A DNA stretch of 64,000 nt from positions 58,228 through 122,227 of the forward strand of contig NZ_LFML01000131.1 of assembly GCF_001044425.1 (NCBI RefSeq), read 5' to 3'. Below the pieces are notes generated by a model, which saw only the letters and a program-made list of their open reading frames with translations, was not told where the DNA came from and did no database searches. Numbering within the stretch: the stretch's first letter is position 1; every line of letters starts with the position of its first letter. The DNA is from Streptomyces roseus (GTDB taxonomy: Bacteria > Actinomycetota > Actinomycetes > Streptomycetales > Streptomycetaceae). This document shows positions 16,833-25,544 of this stretch, piece after piece. The position numbers were made by a program, and so were the translations under genes.

Positions 16833-18380
16833 GTGCCCGTGATCCCTTCCCACTTGATCGGCGCGTTCTCCGCGCTCGCCCTGCTCCTGCCCACCGCCGC
16901 GTACGACGCCTCAGCAGCCCCAGCAGCCCCAGCAGCCCCAGCGGCCCCCGCCCCCGGCCCCGCTCGGCCGCGGGACTTCTTCGCCGACCTCCCCAAGGGA
17001 GGTGACCTGCACAACCACCTCTCGGGCGCCGTCACCACCGAGTTCCTGATCGGACTCGCAGCCGAAGACGGCCTCTGCATCACCACGGCCACGACCACCG
17101 CGGTGCCCCCGCCGTGCGGAGCGGGAACCCGCCCCGCCGCCGACGCCGTCACCGACGCGGCCTTCCGCAAGCAGGTCGTCCAGGCCTGGTCCATGCAGGA
17201 CTTCCCGGCCGACGGCAACGGCCACGACCATTTCTTCGCCACCTTCGACAAGTTCGGCGAGGTGCCCTGGCGCCACCCCGGCCGCATCCTCGCCGAAGTC
17301 GCCGGCTCCGCCGCCCGGCAGAACCAGTTCTACCTGGAGACCATGATCACCCCGGCTTCCGGGGCGGCCCGTGCCCTCGCCGACCGGGTCGGCTACGACG
17401 CCGACCTCGACGCCCTGCACGACAAGCTGCTCGCCGACGGCGGCCTGGACGCGGTCGTCCGGCAGGCTCGCGCCGACGCCGACACCACCGACGCCGAGTT
17501 CCGCACCGCCGCGCACTGCGACACCCCGCGGCCCGACGCCGCGTGCTCCCTCCCGTACCGCTGGATCTCCCAGGCCGGCCGCCTCGGCACCCCGGAGCGG
17601 GTCTTCGCCCAGCTGGCGCTCGGCATGCGGCTGGCCGAGCGCGACCCGCGCTTCGTCGCCGTCAACCTGGTCCAGCCGGAGGACGGTGAGGTCGCCCTGC
17701 GCGACTACCGCCTGCACATGCGGATGGTGAACTACCTCAAGACCCAGTACCCCAAGGCACACGTCACCCTGCACGCGGGCGAGCTGGTGCCCGGTCTGGT
17801 GAAGCCGGAGGACCTCACCTTCCACATCAGGGAGGCCGCCCAGACCGGCCGCGCCGAGCGCATCGGACACGGAGTCTCCGTACTCCACGAGGACCGCTGG
17901 GAGTCGCTCATGCGCTACATGGCCGACCGGCGGATCGCCGTCGAGGTCCCCTTCCACAGCAACGCGCAGATCCTGCGGGTCTCGGGCGACGCCCATCCTT
18001 TCGCGACGTACCGCCGCCACGGCGTGCCGGTGGTCCTCGCCACCGACGACCCGGGGGTGTCCCGGATCGGGATCACCGACGAGTACCGCTGGGCCGCGCA
18101 GACCTACGGGCTCGGCTACCCCGAGCTGAGGGACCTGGCCCGGGCCTCGCTGGAGTACTCCTTCCTGCCCGGCCGCAGCCTGTGGGACCGTGACCTGCGC
18201 CGCGGCTACCGGACGTCCGGGGCGTGCGCGGGTGAGCGCCAGGGCGGCGAACGGCCGGGCCGGCTGTGCGCCGCCTTCCTCGCCACCAGCCCGAAGGCAC
18301 AGGTCGAGTGGCGGCAGGAGGCGGCGTTCCACCGCTTCGAGGCCGCCTACCCCGTCGCCACCCGCCCCGGCTCCCGCTGA
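16833..18380 (+). CDS. Secreted adenosine deaminase-like protein (ADGF type)
   Basis: A 515-residue exported metallohydrolase starting at GTG 16833. A signal peptide (hydrophobic residues 9-23) is followed by an Ala-Ala-Pro repeat built from a 9-bp direct DNA repeat. The metal site is intact: H60 and H62 in GDLHNHLSG, HAGE near 313 (His ligand and catalytic Glu region), RIGHG near 341, and TDDPGVS near 403. These match adenosine deaminases of the amidohydrolase superfamily. The extra insertion with cysteine pairs (ITTATTTAVPPPCG, AHCDTPRPDAACS) fits extracellular ADGF-like enzymes. It would deaminate extracellular adenosine, or a related nucleoside, to inosine. Confidence 0.87.
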   Translation: MPVIPSHLIGAFSALALLLPTAAYDASAAPAAPAAPAAPAPGPARPRDFFADLPKGGDLHNHLSGAVTTEFLIGLAAEDGLCITTATTTAVPPPCGAGTRPAADAVTDAAFRKQVVQAWSMQDFPADGNGHDHFFATFDKFGEVPWRHPGRILAEVAGSAARQNQFYLETMITPASGAARALADRVGYDADLDALHDKLLADGGLDAVVRQARADADTTDAEFRTAAHCDTPRPDAACSLPYRWISQAGRLGTPERVFAQLALGMRLAERDPRFVAVNLVQPEDGEVALRDYRLHMRMVNYLKTQYPKAHVTLHAGELVPGLVKPEDLTFHIREAAQTGRAERIGHGVSVLHEDRWESLMRYMADRRIAVEVPFHSNAQILRVSGDAHPFATYRRHGVPVVLATDDPGVSRIGITDEYRWAAQTYGLGYPELRDLARASLEYSFLPGRSLWDRDLRRGYRTSGACAGERQGGERPGRLCAAFLATSPKAQVEWRQEAAFHRFEAAYPVATRPGSR

Positions 18381-18506
18381 TCCCGGGAGCCTGCCGGGTC
18401 CGGCCCGCGTGCCAGCACCCGCCGTCGCCGTCGCGGTCGCCGATGCCGACCGCGGTGGTCGCGGGCCGGACTCCCCACCCGGATCGTTCCATCCCTTCCG
18501 TGTCAC

Positions 18507-18522
18507 TCCGGAACGTTCCGGA
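18507..18522. promoter_or_regulatory. 16-bp perfect palindrome upstream of the SARP gene
   Basis: TCCGGAACGTTCCGGA is perfectly symmetrical and lies 100 nt upstream of the regulator start. A partial copy (GGATCGTTCC, 18481-18490) sits just before it. It is a candidate operator or an autoregulatory site. The 242-nt gap between the deaminase gene and the regulator otherwise shows nothing I recognise. Confidence 0.45.
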
Positions 18523-18621
18523 TGCCCTGGCACGGGCCGGCGCCGGTACGTTGTCGACCGCGGTCCGACCGCCCGACCGACGCCCGCCCGACCGCCCGTA
18601 CGACCGGCCCAGGGAGCAGCG

Positions 18622-19713
18622 ATGCCGACGACCGCCACCGTGCTCAGGCAGCAGGAGCGCAGGGTGCTCCAGGCGGTCGGCTGCGGGTTGCGGGACGACG
18701 AGATCGCCGCCGACCTCGCCATCCCCGAGGACGCGGTGGCCCGACACCTCAGGCGCATCCTCGCCGAACTGGGGCTGCGCGACCGGGCCGCCGCCATCGT
18801 CCACGCCTTCGACTGCGGCCTGGTCGTCCCCGGCAGCGGCCCCCGTACGCGGGAAGCGGGCCGGGCGGCGGCGACCGCCACCGCCCGGCCCGCCGTACGC
18901 GTAAGCGGACCCGTACCCGTACCCGTACCCGTTCCCATGGTGCGGATCTCCCTGCTCGGACCGCTCCAGGTCCGGCAGGACGGGCGGCCCCTGAACCTCG
19001 GCCATCTGCGCCAGCAAGCGGTACTGGCGGCCCTCGCGCTGGGCGCGGGGCGGACGGTCAGCCGACAGGAACTGCTCGACGGCATATGGGGGATGGAACC
19101 GCCCCACACCAACGTCGTGCCGGTGTACGTCTACCGGCTGCGCAAGGCCCTGCGCGCCGGGGACGGCCCGGCCTCGCCGATCGAGCACGACCGCTGCGGC
19201 TACCGGCTCGCCCCCGGCACGTTCGACGTGGACGTGGCGCACATGGAGCGGCTGCTCGCCGAGGTCGCGCGGGCCGACCGGGCGGGCGAGGCGACCGAGG
19301 TGATCCGCCTGTGCACGCGGGCGCTGGACCTGTTCCGCGGCGAGCCGCTGGCAGAGCTCCCCGGGCCGCTCGCCGAGGCGGAGCGGCTGCGGCTCACCGA
19401 GCGCAGGATCGCCCTCATACAGCGGAAGTCGCAGTGGCAGCTGCGCCTGGGCCGGCACTTCGAGGCGATCGCCGAGCTGTTCGCCCTGGCCGCGGCGCAG
19501 CCGCTGAACGAGACGGTGGCCGTGATGCTGATGCGCGCCCTGTGCCGCGGCGGCCGGCGGACCGAGGCCCTGGCCGTCTTCGACCGCACCCGCCGCCGTC
19601 TGGCCGAGGACCTGGGGGTACCGCCGGGCCGCATGCTGCGCGGGACGTACGAGGAGATCCTGCGCGGGGACCACCCGCCCGCGGCCGGAAGCCCGGCCGC
19701 CGGCAGGTGGTGA
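18622..19713 (+). CDS. LuxR-HTH / SARP fusion regulator
   Basis: A 363-residue regulator starting at ATG 18622 (AGGGAG SD). Residues 5-65 are a LuxR/GerE-type helix-turn-helix (RQQERRVLQAVGCGLRDDEI, then AVARHLRRILAELGLRDRAA). A Val-Pro repeat linker at 97-105 comes from a 6-bp DNA repeat. From 106 the sequence is a SARP: winged-helix VRISLLGPLQV..DGRPLNLG..RQQAVLAALAL, the WGMEPP loop, then a bacterial transcriptional activation domain (YRLAPGTFDVDVAHMERLL, LFRGEPLAELPG, EALAVFDRTRRRLAEDLGV) to about 350. SARPs activate antibiotic or pathway operons through heptameric direct repeats. An N-terminal LuxR HTH is not standard, so it has two DNA-binding domains. Confidence 0.88.
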   Translation: MPTTATVLRQQERRVLQAVGCGLRDDEIAADLAIPEDAVARHLRRILAELGLRDRAAAIVHAFDCGLVVPGSGPRTREAGRAAATATARPAVRVSGPVPVPVPVPMVRISLLGPLQVRQDGRPLNLGHLRQQAVLAALALGAGRTVSRQELLDGIWGMEPPHTNVVPVYVYRLRKALRAGDGPASPIEHDRCGYRLAPGTFDVDVAHMERLLAEVARADRAGEATEVIRLCTRALDLFRGEPLAELPGPLAEAERLRLTERRIALIQRKSQWQLRLGRHFEAIAELFALAAAQPLNETVAVMLMRALCRGGRRTEALAVFDRTRRRLAEDLGVPPGRMLRGTYEEILRGDHPPAAGSPAAGRW

Positions 19714-19728
19714 AGTCCCGCCGCGGGG

Positions 19729-20397
19729 TTACCAGGCGTACCAGGCGCCGTTGTACCACTGCTCGCTGGCGCTGTCGTTGTGGTGGTCCATGTTGAAGTC
19801 TTCGGGGTAGTTCCGGACGTGGTTGTTCGGATAGGTCCAGATGCCGGCCGACTCGTCGCAGACGTAGTCCCAGTGGCAGATGGTCTTGACGGGCACGTTC
19901 CCGAAGAACCGGTCGGCGCCGGCGAGCGGGGCGCCGACGATGCCGCCGAAGGGCACGGACCCGCCGTTGGCACCGGGAGGGCCCTGCCTCTTGGGGTCCG
20001 CGATCAGAACGGCGTTGACGTTGTCGAACGTCTGCCAGTTCTCGGTGACCCACGTGTGCACCACCGCGGCACCCAGGGAGTACCCGCCCATCTTGACGTG
20101 CTGCCACGGACAGGCCGCGCGCTGGTCGCGGACCAGCCGGTTCAGTTCGTTCACACCCGCCCGGGCGCTCGCGCCGTTGGGGATCTGGGTGGGGTATCCG
20201 ACGTGCTGCTGGATGTTCCCGTAGAAGCCGTCGTTGTTCCACGAGCTGCCGGTGCCTCCGACGACGATCGTGTACGTGCCCTCGCACGCAGCCGTCGTCT
20301 TCGCCGAGGCCCCCTGTGCGTTGGCCCCCTGTACCGCCGAAAGCCCGACGGTCAGGAGAAAGCCGGCTGCCATCGCCGCGGTCCTTCTGGCTCGCAT
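19729..20397 (-). CDS. Secreted alpha/beta hydrolase, PE-PPE/cutinase-like
   Basis: A 222-residue exported protein starting at ATG 20397 behind GGGAGGATCGAT. It has a signal peptide (residues 2-30, ending near GANAQGASA) and the core strand YTIVVGGTGSSWNND. The nucleophile elbow GYSLGA is G-x-S-x-G. DPKRQG supplies a candidate Asp and the C-terminal NMDHHND a candidate His. Two cysteine pairs are likely (ACEG, ACPW, ICHW, VCDE). This resembles actinobacterial PE-PPE-domain or cutinase-like lipases and esterases. It is convergent with the SARP gene and sits beside two other secreted acyl-processing enzymes. Confidence 0.78.
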   Translation of the reverse strand: MRARRTAAMAAGFLLTVGLSAVQGANAQGASAKTTAACEGTYTIVVGGTGSSWNNDGFYGNIQQHVGYPTQIPNGASARAGVNELNRLVRDQRAACPWQHVKMGGYSLGAAVVHTWVTENWQTFDNVNAVLIADPKRQGPPGANGGSVPFGGIVGAPLAGADRFFGNVPVKTICHWDYVCDESAGIWTYPNNHVRNYPEDFNMDHHNDSASEQWYNGAWYAW

Positions 20398-20497
20398 ATC
20401 GATCCTCCCAAGTAGTCGGCCCACGCGGTCCGCCCGGAGATGCGGGGCGCAGTCGGCCGAGGTCACCGGACGACAGTGGCAGCGGGCGATGACATCC

Positions 20498-20542
20498 CGA
20501 TGAAACCCGCGGCGGTGCACCCGTTCCATCGGGATTTCATCG
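20498..20542. promoter_or_regulatory. Inverted repeat in divergent hydrolase/acylase promoter region
   Basis: CGATGAAACCCG (20498-20509) and CGGGATTTCATCG (20530-20542) are near-perfect inverted copies separated by 20 bp, between two divergent genes for secreted enzymes. The pair may be two operator half-sites serving both promoters. The arms are too far from either stop codon to be a terminator. Confidence 0.4.
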
Positions 20543-20603
20543 CTCCTGCCTAGCGTGGGCGCGTTCGGGTGAAGGGCCCGGACCACAGGGGAGGGACGGC
20601 TCG

Positions 20604-23063
20604 ATGGCCCGGAGGAGATTCGTCGCGAGGCTGCCTGTGGCGGCCCTGGCCGTGGTCGCGGTGGTGAGTACGATGGCGGCCGCCGGACCGCCGCCCGCGA
20701 GGTCGGCGGCTGCCGTAGCGGCGCCGGACAAGCCGACGATCCGGTACACGGAATACGGGATCCCGCACATCATCGCCTCCGACTGGGAGGGGCTGGGGAC
20801 GGGCTACGGGTACGCGGCGGCCAAGGACAACATCTGCACGCTGGCCGACACCTACCTGATGGTCAACGCCCAGAGGTCCCGGTACCTGGGGCCCGACGGC
20901 AAGGCGAGTCCCGGCGAGAAGCAGAACACCACCAGCAACCTCAACAGCGACCTGTACTTCCAGCGCATCAAGGACGACCGGGTGGTGGAGCGGCTGCTCG
21001 ACCAGCCCGCCCCCAACGGGCCGGAACCGGAGGTCAAAGAGGCCATCCGCGGCTACGTCCGGGGGTACAACCGGTACCTGGCCGAGACGGGCGCGGACAA
21101 CATCACCGACCCGGCCTGCCGGGGTGCGTCCTGGGTACGGCCCATCACGGAGCTGGACGTCTACCGGCACGCCCACGCCGAGATCATCATGGGCAGCGCC
21201 GATCCGCTGCTCGACGGCCAGGTGACCGCCGCGCCTGCGGGGGCTTCGGCCGCCGCGACGCCGGCCCCCTCACCCGAGGAGACCGCGAAGAGGATCCGCG
21301 ACGCGATGGCGGTCAGCCGCCGGCAGAGCATGGGCAGCAACGCCCTCGCGGTCGGTTCGCGGGGCGTGTCCGGGGGCACCGGCATGCTGCTGGCCAACCC
21401 GCACTTCCCGTGGCAGGGCAAGAACCGGATGTGGCAGAGCCAGCTGACGATCCCCGGGAGGATCAACGTCTCCGGGGCCAGTCTGCTCGGGTTCCCGGCG
21501 GTGAACATCGGCCACAACGACGACGTCGCCTGGAGCCACACGATCGCCACGGTGGCCCCGTTCGGGCTGTTCGACGTACAGGTCGATCCGCTGAACCCGA
21601 CCAACTACCTGGTGGACGGCGTCTGGCAGCCGATGACCTCGCAGCAGGTCGCGGTCGACGTACGGAACGCGGACGGCACCCTCGGCAAGGTCACCAGGAC
21701 CCTGTGGTCCACCCGGTACGGGCCGATCGTCACCTCCGTGCTGGGCAACCCGCTGCCCTGGGTGGTCAGCGCCCACGCGGTACGGGACGTGAACATGGGC
21801 AACCTGCGGGCGCTCAACACCTGGTTCCACCTCGACCAGGCCAAGGACGTCCACGAGGTGGTCGACACCCTGGAGACCACGGAAGGCGTCCCCTTCTTCA
21901 ACACGGTCGCCTCCGACCGCAAGGGCAACGCCCTGTACGCGGACATCCAGGCCACGCCGAACATCAGCGACGAGCACGCGCAGTCCTGCCTGACCCTGAC
22001 CGGCCGACTGCTGTTCAACCAGGAGCTGCGGCTGCCGAACGTGCCGCCGGTCTCCATCTTCGACGGCAAGCGCAGCGCGTGCGACTGGCCCACCGATCCG
22101 AACGCGGTCGCTCCGGGGCTGATGGATCCCCGCAAGCAACCGCGCCTGATCCGCAGCGACTTCGTGGGCAACGCCAACGACAGCGCCTGGCTGGCCAACC
22201 CCGAGCAGCCGCTGTCCTTCCCCAGGGTGATGGGCGATACGGCGGCTCCCCGGTCCCTGCGCACCCAGGAGCTCATCCTGACCGCCCAGAACCGGATCAA
22301 CGGCACCGACGGTCTGCCGGGCCGGGGTTTCACACCGGAGAACATGCGGCAGTTGCTGTTCGCCGACAACAGCAGGGCGGCCGATTTGGCCCTGGACGCC
22401 ACCGTGGCGATGTGCCGGGGCGTCCCCTTCGGGCTCATTCTGGTGGACGGCACCCTCGTCAACGTGAGCGAGGCGTGCCCGGTCCTGGCCGCATGGCGCA
22501 GCCACGACTTCACGGCGGACAGCCGGGGATCGTGGCTGTTCGAGAACTACTGGGCCTTCCTGCTGGGCGGGCAGGCAATCGAGAAACTCCCCTGGCGGGT
22601 GCCCTTCGACCCCAAGGACCCGGTGCACACGCCCAATTCGCTGGACTCCGGGAACTCCGCCGTCCGCGACGCGTTCGGCCGGGCGGTCCTCGCGCTGCGC
22701 AGGGCGGGCGTGGCGCTGAACGCGCCGCTGTCGGACGTCCAGAAGATCACCCGCAACGGCGAGCAGATCCCGATCCACGGTTCGATCAGTGAGCTGGGCG
22801 TACTGAACGTGGTCACCCCGGGCCTGGTCGACGGCAAGCTGGACATCACCTTCGGATCCAGCTTCGTCCAGCAGGTGAAGTTCACCGCCGACGGACCGCC
22901 CCAGACCTCCTCGGTGCTGGCCTACTCGCAGTCGGCCGACCCGAACTCGCCGCACCACGTCGACCAGACGCGGCTGTTCTCGGCCGGTCAGTGGGTGACG
23001 GAACGGTTCACCGAGGAGCAGATCGCGGCCTCACCGGCCCTGGAGACCAAGGTCCTGTCCTGA
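20604..23063 (+). CDS. Secreted penicillin acylase family N-terminal nucleophile hydrolase
   Basis: An 819-residue preproenzyme starting at ATG 20604 with GGGAGGG upstream. It has a signal peptide (residues 1-39), an alpha chain with the entry TIRYTEYGIPHI (45-56) and YGYAAAKDNIC, a linker (about 200-240), and the self-cleavage site MG-SNALAVG with Ser245 as the new N-terminal nucleophile. Beta-chain landmarks are NPHFPW, GHNDDVAWSHT, and the oxyanion Asn region NANDSAWLANPEQP. The family includes aculeacin A acylase, acyl-homoserine lactone acylases and penicillin acylases, which cut the amide bond of an acyl side chain. The substrate here is unknown; aculeacin/AHL-type long-chain amides are the better guess than penicillin G. 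Confidence 0.9.
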   Translation: MARRRFVARLPVAALAVVAVVSTMAAAGPPPARSAAAVAAPDKPTIRYTEYGIPHIIASDWEGLGTGYGYAAAKDNICTLADTYLMVNAQRSRYLGPDGKASPGEKQNTTSNLNSDLYFQRIKDDRVVERLLDQPAPNGPEPEVKEAIRGYVRGYNRYLAETGADNITDPACRGASWVRPITELDVYRHAHAEIIMGSADPLLDGQVTAAPAGASAAATPAPSPEETAKRIRDAMAVSRRQSMGSNALAVGSRGVSGGTGMLLANPHFPWQGKNRMWQSQLTIPGRINVSGASLLGFPAVNIGHNDDVAWSHTIATVAPFGLFDVQVDPLNPTNYLVDGVWQPMTSQQVAVDVRNADGTLGKVTRTLWSTRYGPIVTSVLGNPLPWVVSAHAVRDVNMGNLRALNTWFHLDQAKDVHEVVDTLETTEGVPFFNTVASDRKGNALYADIQATPNISDEHAQSCLTLTGRLLFNQELRLPNVPPVSIFDGKRSACDWPTDPNAVAPGLMDPRKQPRLIRSDFVGNANDSAWLANPEQPLSFPRVMGDTAAPRSLRTQELILTAQNRINGTDGLPGRGFTPENMRQLLFADNSRAADLALDATVAMCRGVPFGLILVDGTLVNVSEACPVLAAWRSHDFTADSRGSWLFENYWAFLLGGQAIEKLPWRVPFDPKDPVHTPNSLDSGNSAVRDAFGRAVLALRRAGVALNAPLSDVQKITRNGEQIPIHGSISELGVLNVVTPGLVDGKLDITFGSSFVQQVKFTADGPPQTSSVLAYSQSADPNSPHHVDQTRLFSAGQWVTERFTEEQIAASPALETKVLS

Positions 23064-23151
23064 GGCGGCTGCTGTGCCGGGAATCCGGGACGTCGGTACG
23101 CCGCGACGCACGCACAACCACTAACACCAAGGTCCCAAGGAGGATGCTGTG

Positions 23152-24231
23152 ATGAGGAAATCGAGCCGGTGGCGCATGGTGGTGGCCCTGATGGCCGCCA
23201 TCGTGGCCACGGCCGTGCCGGCGGGTTCGGCGCAGGCCGCCGGGCGCACCGCGCCCCCGCCGCTGGCGGACGGGTTCGGGTTGACCCAGGTCGACACCGC
23301 GACCGGCGGTCCGACCAACTTCCACATCACCGTGACCACACCCGAGGTCGCGGGCAAGCACCACATCAAGATCATCCTACCGAGCGGCTACTACGACGAG
23401 CCGGCCAGGCGCTATCCCGTGCTGTACTTCCTGCACGGTTCGCCGGACGACCCGATCCAGCAGAACTACCCGGCGCTGACCACCTCCGACCAGATGATCA
23501 CCGTCATCCCGGACGGCGGCGCCCGTGGCTGGTACGCCAACTGGCTCAACCAGAAGACGCAGGCCGGTGCCCAGAACTGGGAGAACTTCCACCTCAAGCA
23601 GGTGATCCCGTTCATCGACGCGAACCTGCGGACGATCGCCACGAAGAAGGCACGGGCCGTCGCGGGCGTCTCCATGGGCGGTTTCGGGGCGCTCCACTAC
23701 GCCCAGGTCCGGCCCGACCTGTTCGGCCAGACCGCCTCCCTGTCGGGGGACATCGATCTGTCGGCCCGCTCCATGGACCTGCGGCTCGCCGTCGTCGCCT
23801 CCCTCATCGACGCGCAGGGTGCGATCTGCGGTTCGTTCTCCGGTGTCTGCGGCGGCGCCGAATCCCCGTACAAGCCCGGCGTGGACAGTGACGCCCTGTT
23901 CGGCTCGCCCTATCCCGTGTTCAACATCGACTGGCGGTGGAACGAGGTCGATCCGTCGCAGCACATGGACAAACTGAAGGCCGGCGGGGTCGGCGTCTCC
24001 CTCTACGTGGGCAACGGGGGCGGCTCGGCCACCGACCTGGAGTTCTGGCTGGAGTCGGCGTCCCAGCACGTGAAGGACAGCATGGACGCCCTGGGCATGT
24101 CGTACTACTTCGTGGACTACGGCGACGGCTCCGCCTGGGGCACCCAGTGCAACGGCGGCCACAACGCGGGCTGCTGGGAACAGGACCTCCGCGACCTGAT
24201 CCCCAGGCTGGAGCGGTCCTTCACCGCCTGA
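23152..24231 (+). CDS. Secreted esterase, antigen 85 / esterase D-like
   Basis: An exported alpha/beta hydrolase of 359 residues from ATG 23152 (AAGGAGG 8 nt upstream); GTG 23149 is equally possible. It has a signal peptide (to about residue 30, AQAAG). YPVLYFLHGSPDD (near 88) gives the oxyanion region, GVSMGGFGALHYAQVRPDLF (near 180) the nucleophile Ser, and the C-terminal NGGHNAGCWEQDL a His in the expected place. A candidate Asp or Glu lies near LEFWLE. It resembles mycolyl-transferase (antigen 85)-fold esterases, which in Streptomyces act on acyl esters. It is co-directional with the acylase 85 nt upstream, so the two may be co-transcribed. Confidence 0.87.
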   Translation: MRKSSRWRMVVALMAAIVATAVPAGSAQAAGRTAPPPLADGFGLTQVDTATGGPTNFHITVTTPEVAGKHHIKIILPSGYYDEPARRYPVLYFLHGSPDDPIQQNYPALTTSDQMITVIPDGGARGWYANWLNQKTQAGAQNWENFHLKQVIPFIDANLRTIATKKARAVAGVSMGGFGALHYAQVRPDLFGQTASLSGDIDLSARSMDLRLAVVASLIDAQGAICGSFSGVCGGAESPYKPGVDSDALFGSPYPVFNIDWRWNEVDPSQHMDKLKAGGVGVSLYVGNGGGSATDLEFWLESASQHVKDSMDALGMSYYFVDYGDGSAWGTQCNGGHNAGCWEQDLRDLIPRLERSFTA

Positions 24232-24240
24232 TCCGGGGCC

Positions 24241-24293
24241 ACCGCGCACCGGGCCACCGCGCCCCGGGCCGCCCGGTGCGCCCGGTGCGCGGT
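24241..24293 (+). terminator. Perfect 14-bp stem hairpin after the esterase
   Basis: ACCGCGCACCGGGC (24241-24254) pairs perfectly with GCCCGGTGCGCGGT (24280-24293), starting 9 nt after the esterase stop codon. The 25-nt loop contains further GC-rich complementarity. This is a strong candidate transcription terminator for the acylase-esterase unit. Confidence 0.7.
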
Positions 24294-24344
24294 CCACCGG
24301 TCTGCCGAACGAGGTCCGGCGACAAGGGTGTTAGCGTCTGCTCC

Positions 24345-24995
24345 GTGGTGGAACACCAGGAGCGGACCAGGGCCGCCTACGACGGGGTCGTCGAGCTCTA
24401 CGCGTCGATGTTCGCCGACCGGCTGGAGACGCGGCCCTTCGCGCGGGCCATGGTCGAGACCTTCGCCGAGCTGGTGCGCGAGACGGGGAACCGGCGAACG
24501 GCCGACGTCGGATGCGGTCCCGGCCACCTGACCGCCATGCTGCACGGTCTGGGGCTGGACGCCTTCGGGCTCGACCTCTCGCCGGCCATGGTGGCCCACG
24601 CCCGGCGGGCCCATCCGGCGCTGCGGTTCGACGAGGCGAGGATGGAGTCCATGCCGATGGAGGACCGCGCGCTCGACGGCGTACTGGCCCACTACTCGAT
24701 GATCCACACGCCGCCCGCGGAACTGCCCGCGGTCCTCGCCGAGCAGGCCAGGGTCCTGGCCCCCGGAGGCCTGTTCCTGGTCTCGTTCTTCGGTACCGAC
24801 GGATCGGAGCCGGTCCGCTTCGACCACAAGGTGGCGCCCGCCTACAGCTGGCCGGCGGACCGGCTCGCCGAGCTGCTGACCGCGGCCGGGCTGGCCCCCT
24901 TCGCCCGGCTGCTCCACGACCCCGCCTCCGAGCGCGGCTTCCTCGACGCCCACTTGATGGCCCGCCGGGTCGCCGTCACCCCGGCCGCCCGGTAG
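24345..24995 (+). CDS. Class I SAM-dependent methyltransferase, probably leaderless
   Basis: A 216-residue methyltransferase starting at GTG 24345 or 24348. SAM motif I is TADVGCGPGHLTAML at about residues 51-65, then FGLDLSPAMVAHAR, ARMESMPMEDRALDGVLAHY and VLAPGGLFLVSFFG. It has the normal size for a UbiE-like small methyltransferase. No SD is present; instead TAGCGT lies 7 nt before the GTG, which suits a leaderless transcript. The acceptor is unknown. It is preceded by the terminator hairpin and so has its own promoter. Confidence 0.83.
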   Translation: MVEHQERTRAAYDGVVELYASMFADRLETRPFARAMVETFAELVRETGNRRTADVGCGPGHLTAMLHGLGLDAFGLDLSPAMVAHARRAHPALRFDEARMESMPMEDRALDGVLAHYSMIHTPPAELPAVLAEQARVLAPGGLFLVSFFGTDGSEPVRFDHKVAPAYSWPADRLAELLTAAGLAPFARLLHDPASERGFLDAHLMARRVAVTPAAR

Positions 24996-25024
24996 GCCGG
25001 GCCGGGCACCGCAGGACGCCCCGG

Positions 25025-25222
25025 TCAGCCGTCGATTCGGTCCCCACCCGCCGCGGGCGCGGTCCGGGCCCGCTCCCACACCGCCTGGAAGGCCAGTCTC
25101 AGGCAGCCCGCCGGCGTGGGGTGCTCGATGTACAGGGCGGTCGTGGCGCGGGTACCGGCCACCGGGTCGGGCATGTCGCACAGCACCAGCGAGGCGTCCG
25201 CGACGATCTGTCGCCGGGCCTT
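25025..25222 (-). pseudogene. C-terminal remnant of a helix-turn-helix regulator
   Basis: Only the last 65 codons of a reading frame survive, ending at 25025. The residues ALYIEHPTPAGCLRLAFQAV followed by WERA resemble the C-terminus of actinobacterial TrmB/LuxR-type regulators, where a strand (ALYI or ALFI) and a WE[RQ]A helix end the protein. Upstream of codon 25222 the frame has no recognisable protein and no start with an SD, and the sequence turns directly into a different gene fragment on the other strand. I read this as a truncated, non-functional regulator gene. Confidence 0.55.
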
Positions 25223-25429
25223 TCTGGCGCGAGCGGAAGCGCCTCCTTCACCTGGACCGTCACCACGGTCGACGGCGGCTCCTCCCACACCGACTCCCTC
25301 GCGCAGACGACGGTGGCCATCCCGGTCCGCTGCCACGCCACGCTCAGCTTCTACCTGCACCCCGCTCCTCAGCCGACCCCGCCCCGGGGACAAGGGACGG
25401 ACCGGCGGGTCACCGTACGTCGACGGTGA
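25223..25429 (+). pseudogene. C-terminal remnant of an unidentified protein
   Basis: A frame ending at TGA 25427 reads GSASFTWTVTTVDGGSSHTD, then AIPVRCHATLSFYLH and a Pro/Arg-rich end. The segment looks like the last beta strands of an extracellular or Ig-like domain and has good Streptomyces codon bias, but no start codon, SD or upstream domain is present. It abuts the regulator remnant at about 25222, beside GGCGC-N8-GCGCC. The junction looks like a deletion or inversion endpoint. I cannot name the family. Confidence 0.4.
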
Positions 25430-25435
25430 CCCGCC
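25404..25435. terminator. 13-bp perfect hairpin at remnant 3' end
   Basis: GGCGGGTCACCGT (25404-25416) pairs perfectly with ACGGTGACCCGCC (25423-25435) across a 6-nt loop. It overlaps the last codons and stop of the plus-strand remnant and faces the 3' end of the Rrf2 gene, so it can terminate from either side. Confidence 0.65.
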
Positions 25436-25544
25436 CCACCGTCAGCGCCAGGCACCCGAAGAGTGGTCGCTCGCGGCTTGGACGGTGCCGCCCGGCTCCC
25501 GGTTCCTCCGGCGAGTACGGGCCCGGCCGCCTCCGCCGGGCCCC

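Noticed and set aside
16831..16833. ATG at 16831 as start of the adenosine deaminase gene.
   Set aside because: It is in a different frame; the correct frame begins with the overlapping GTG at 16833.
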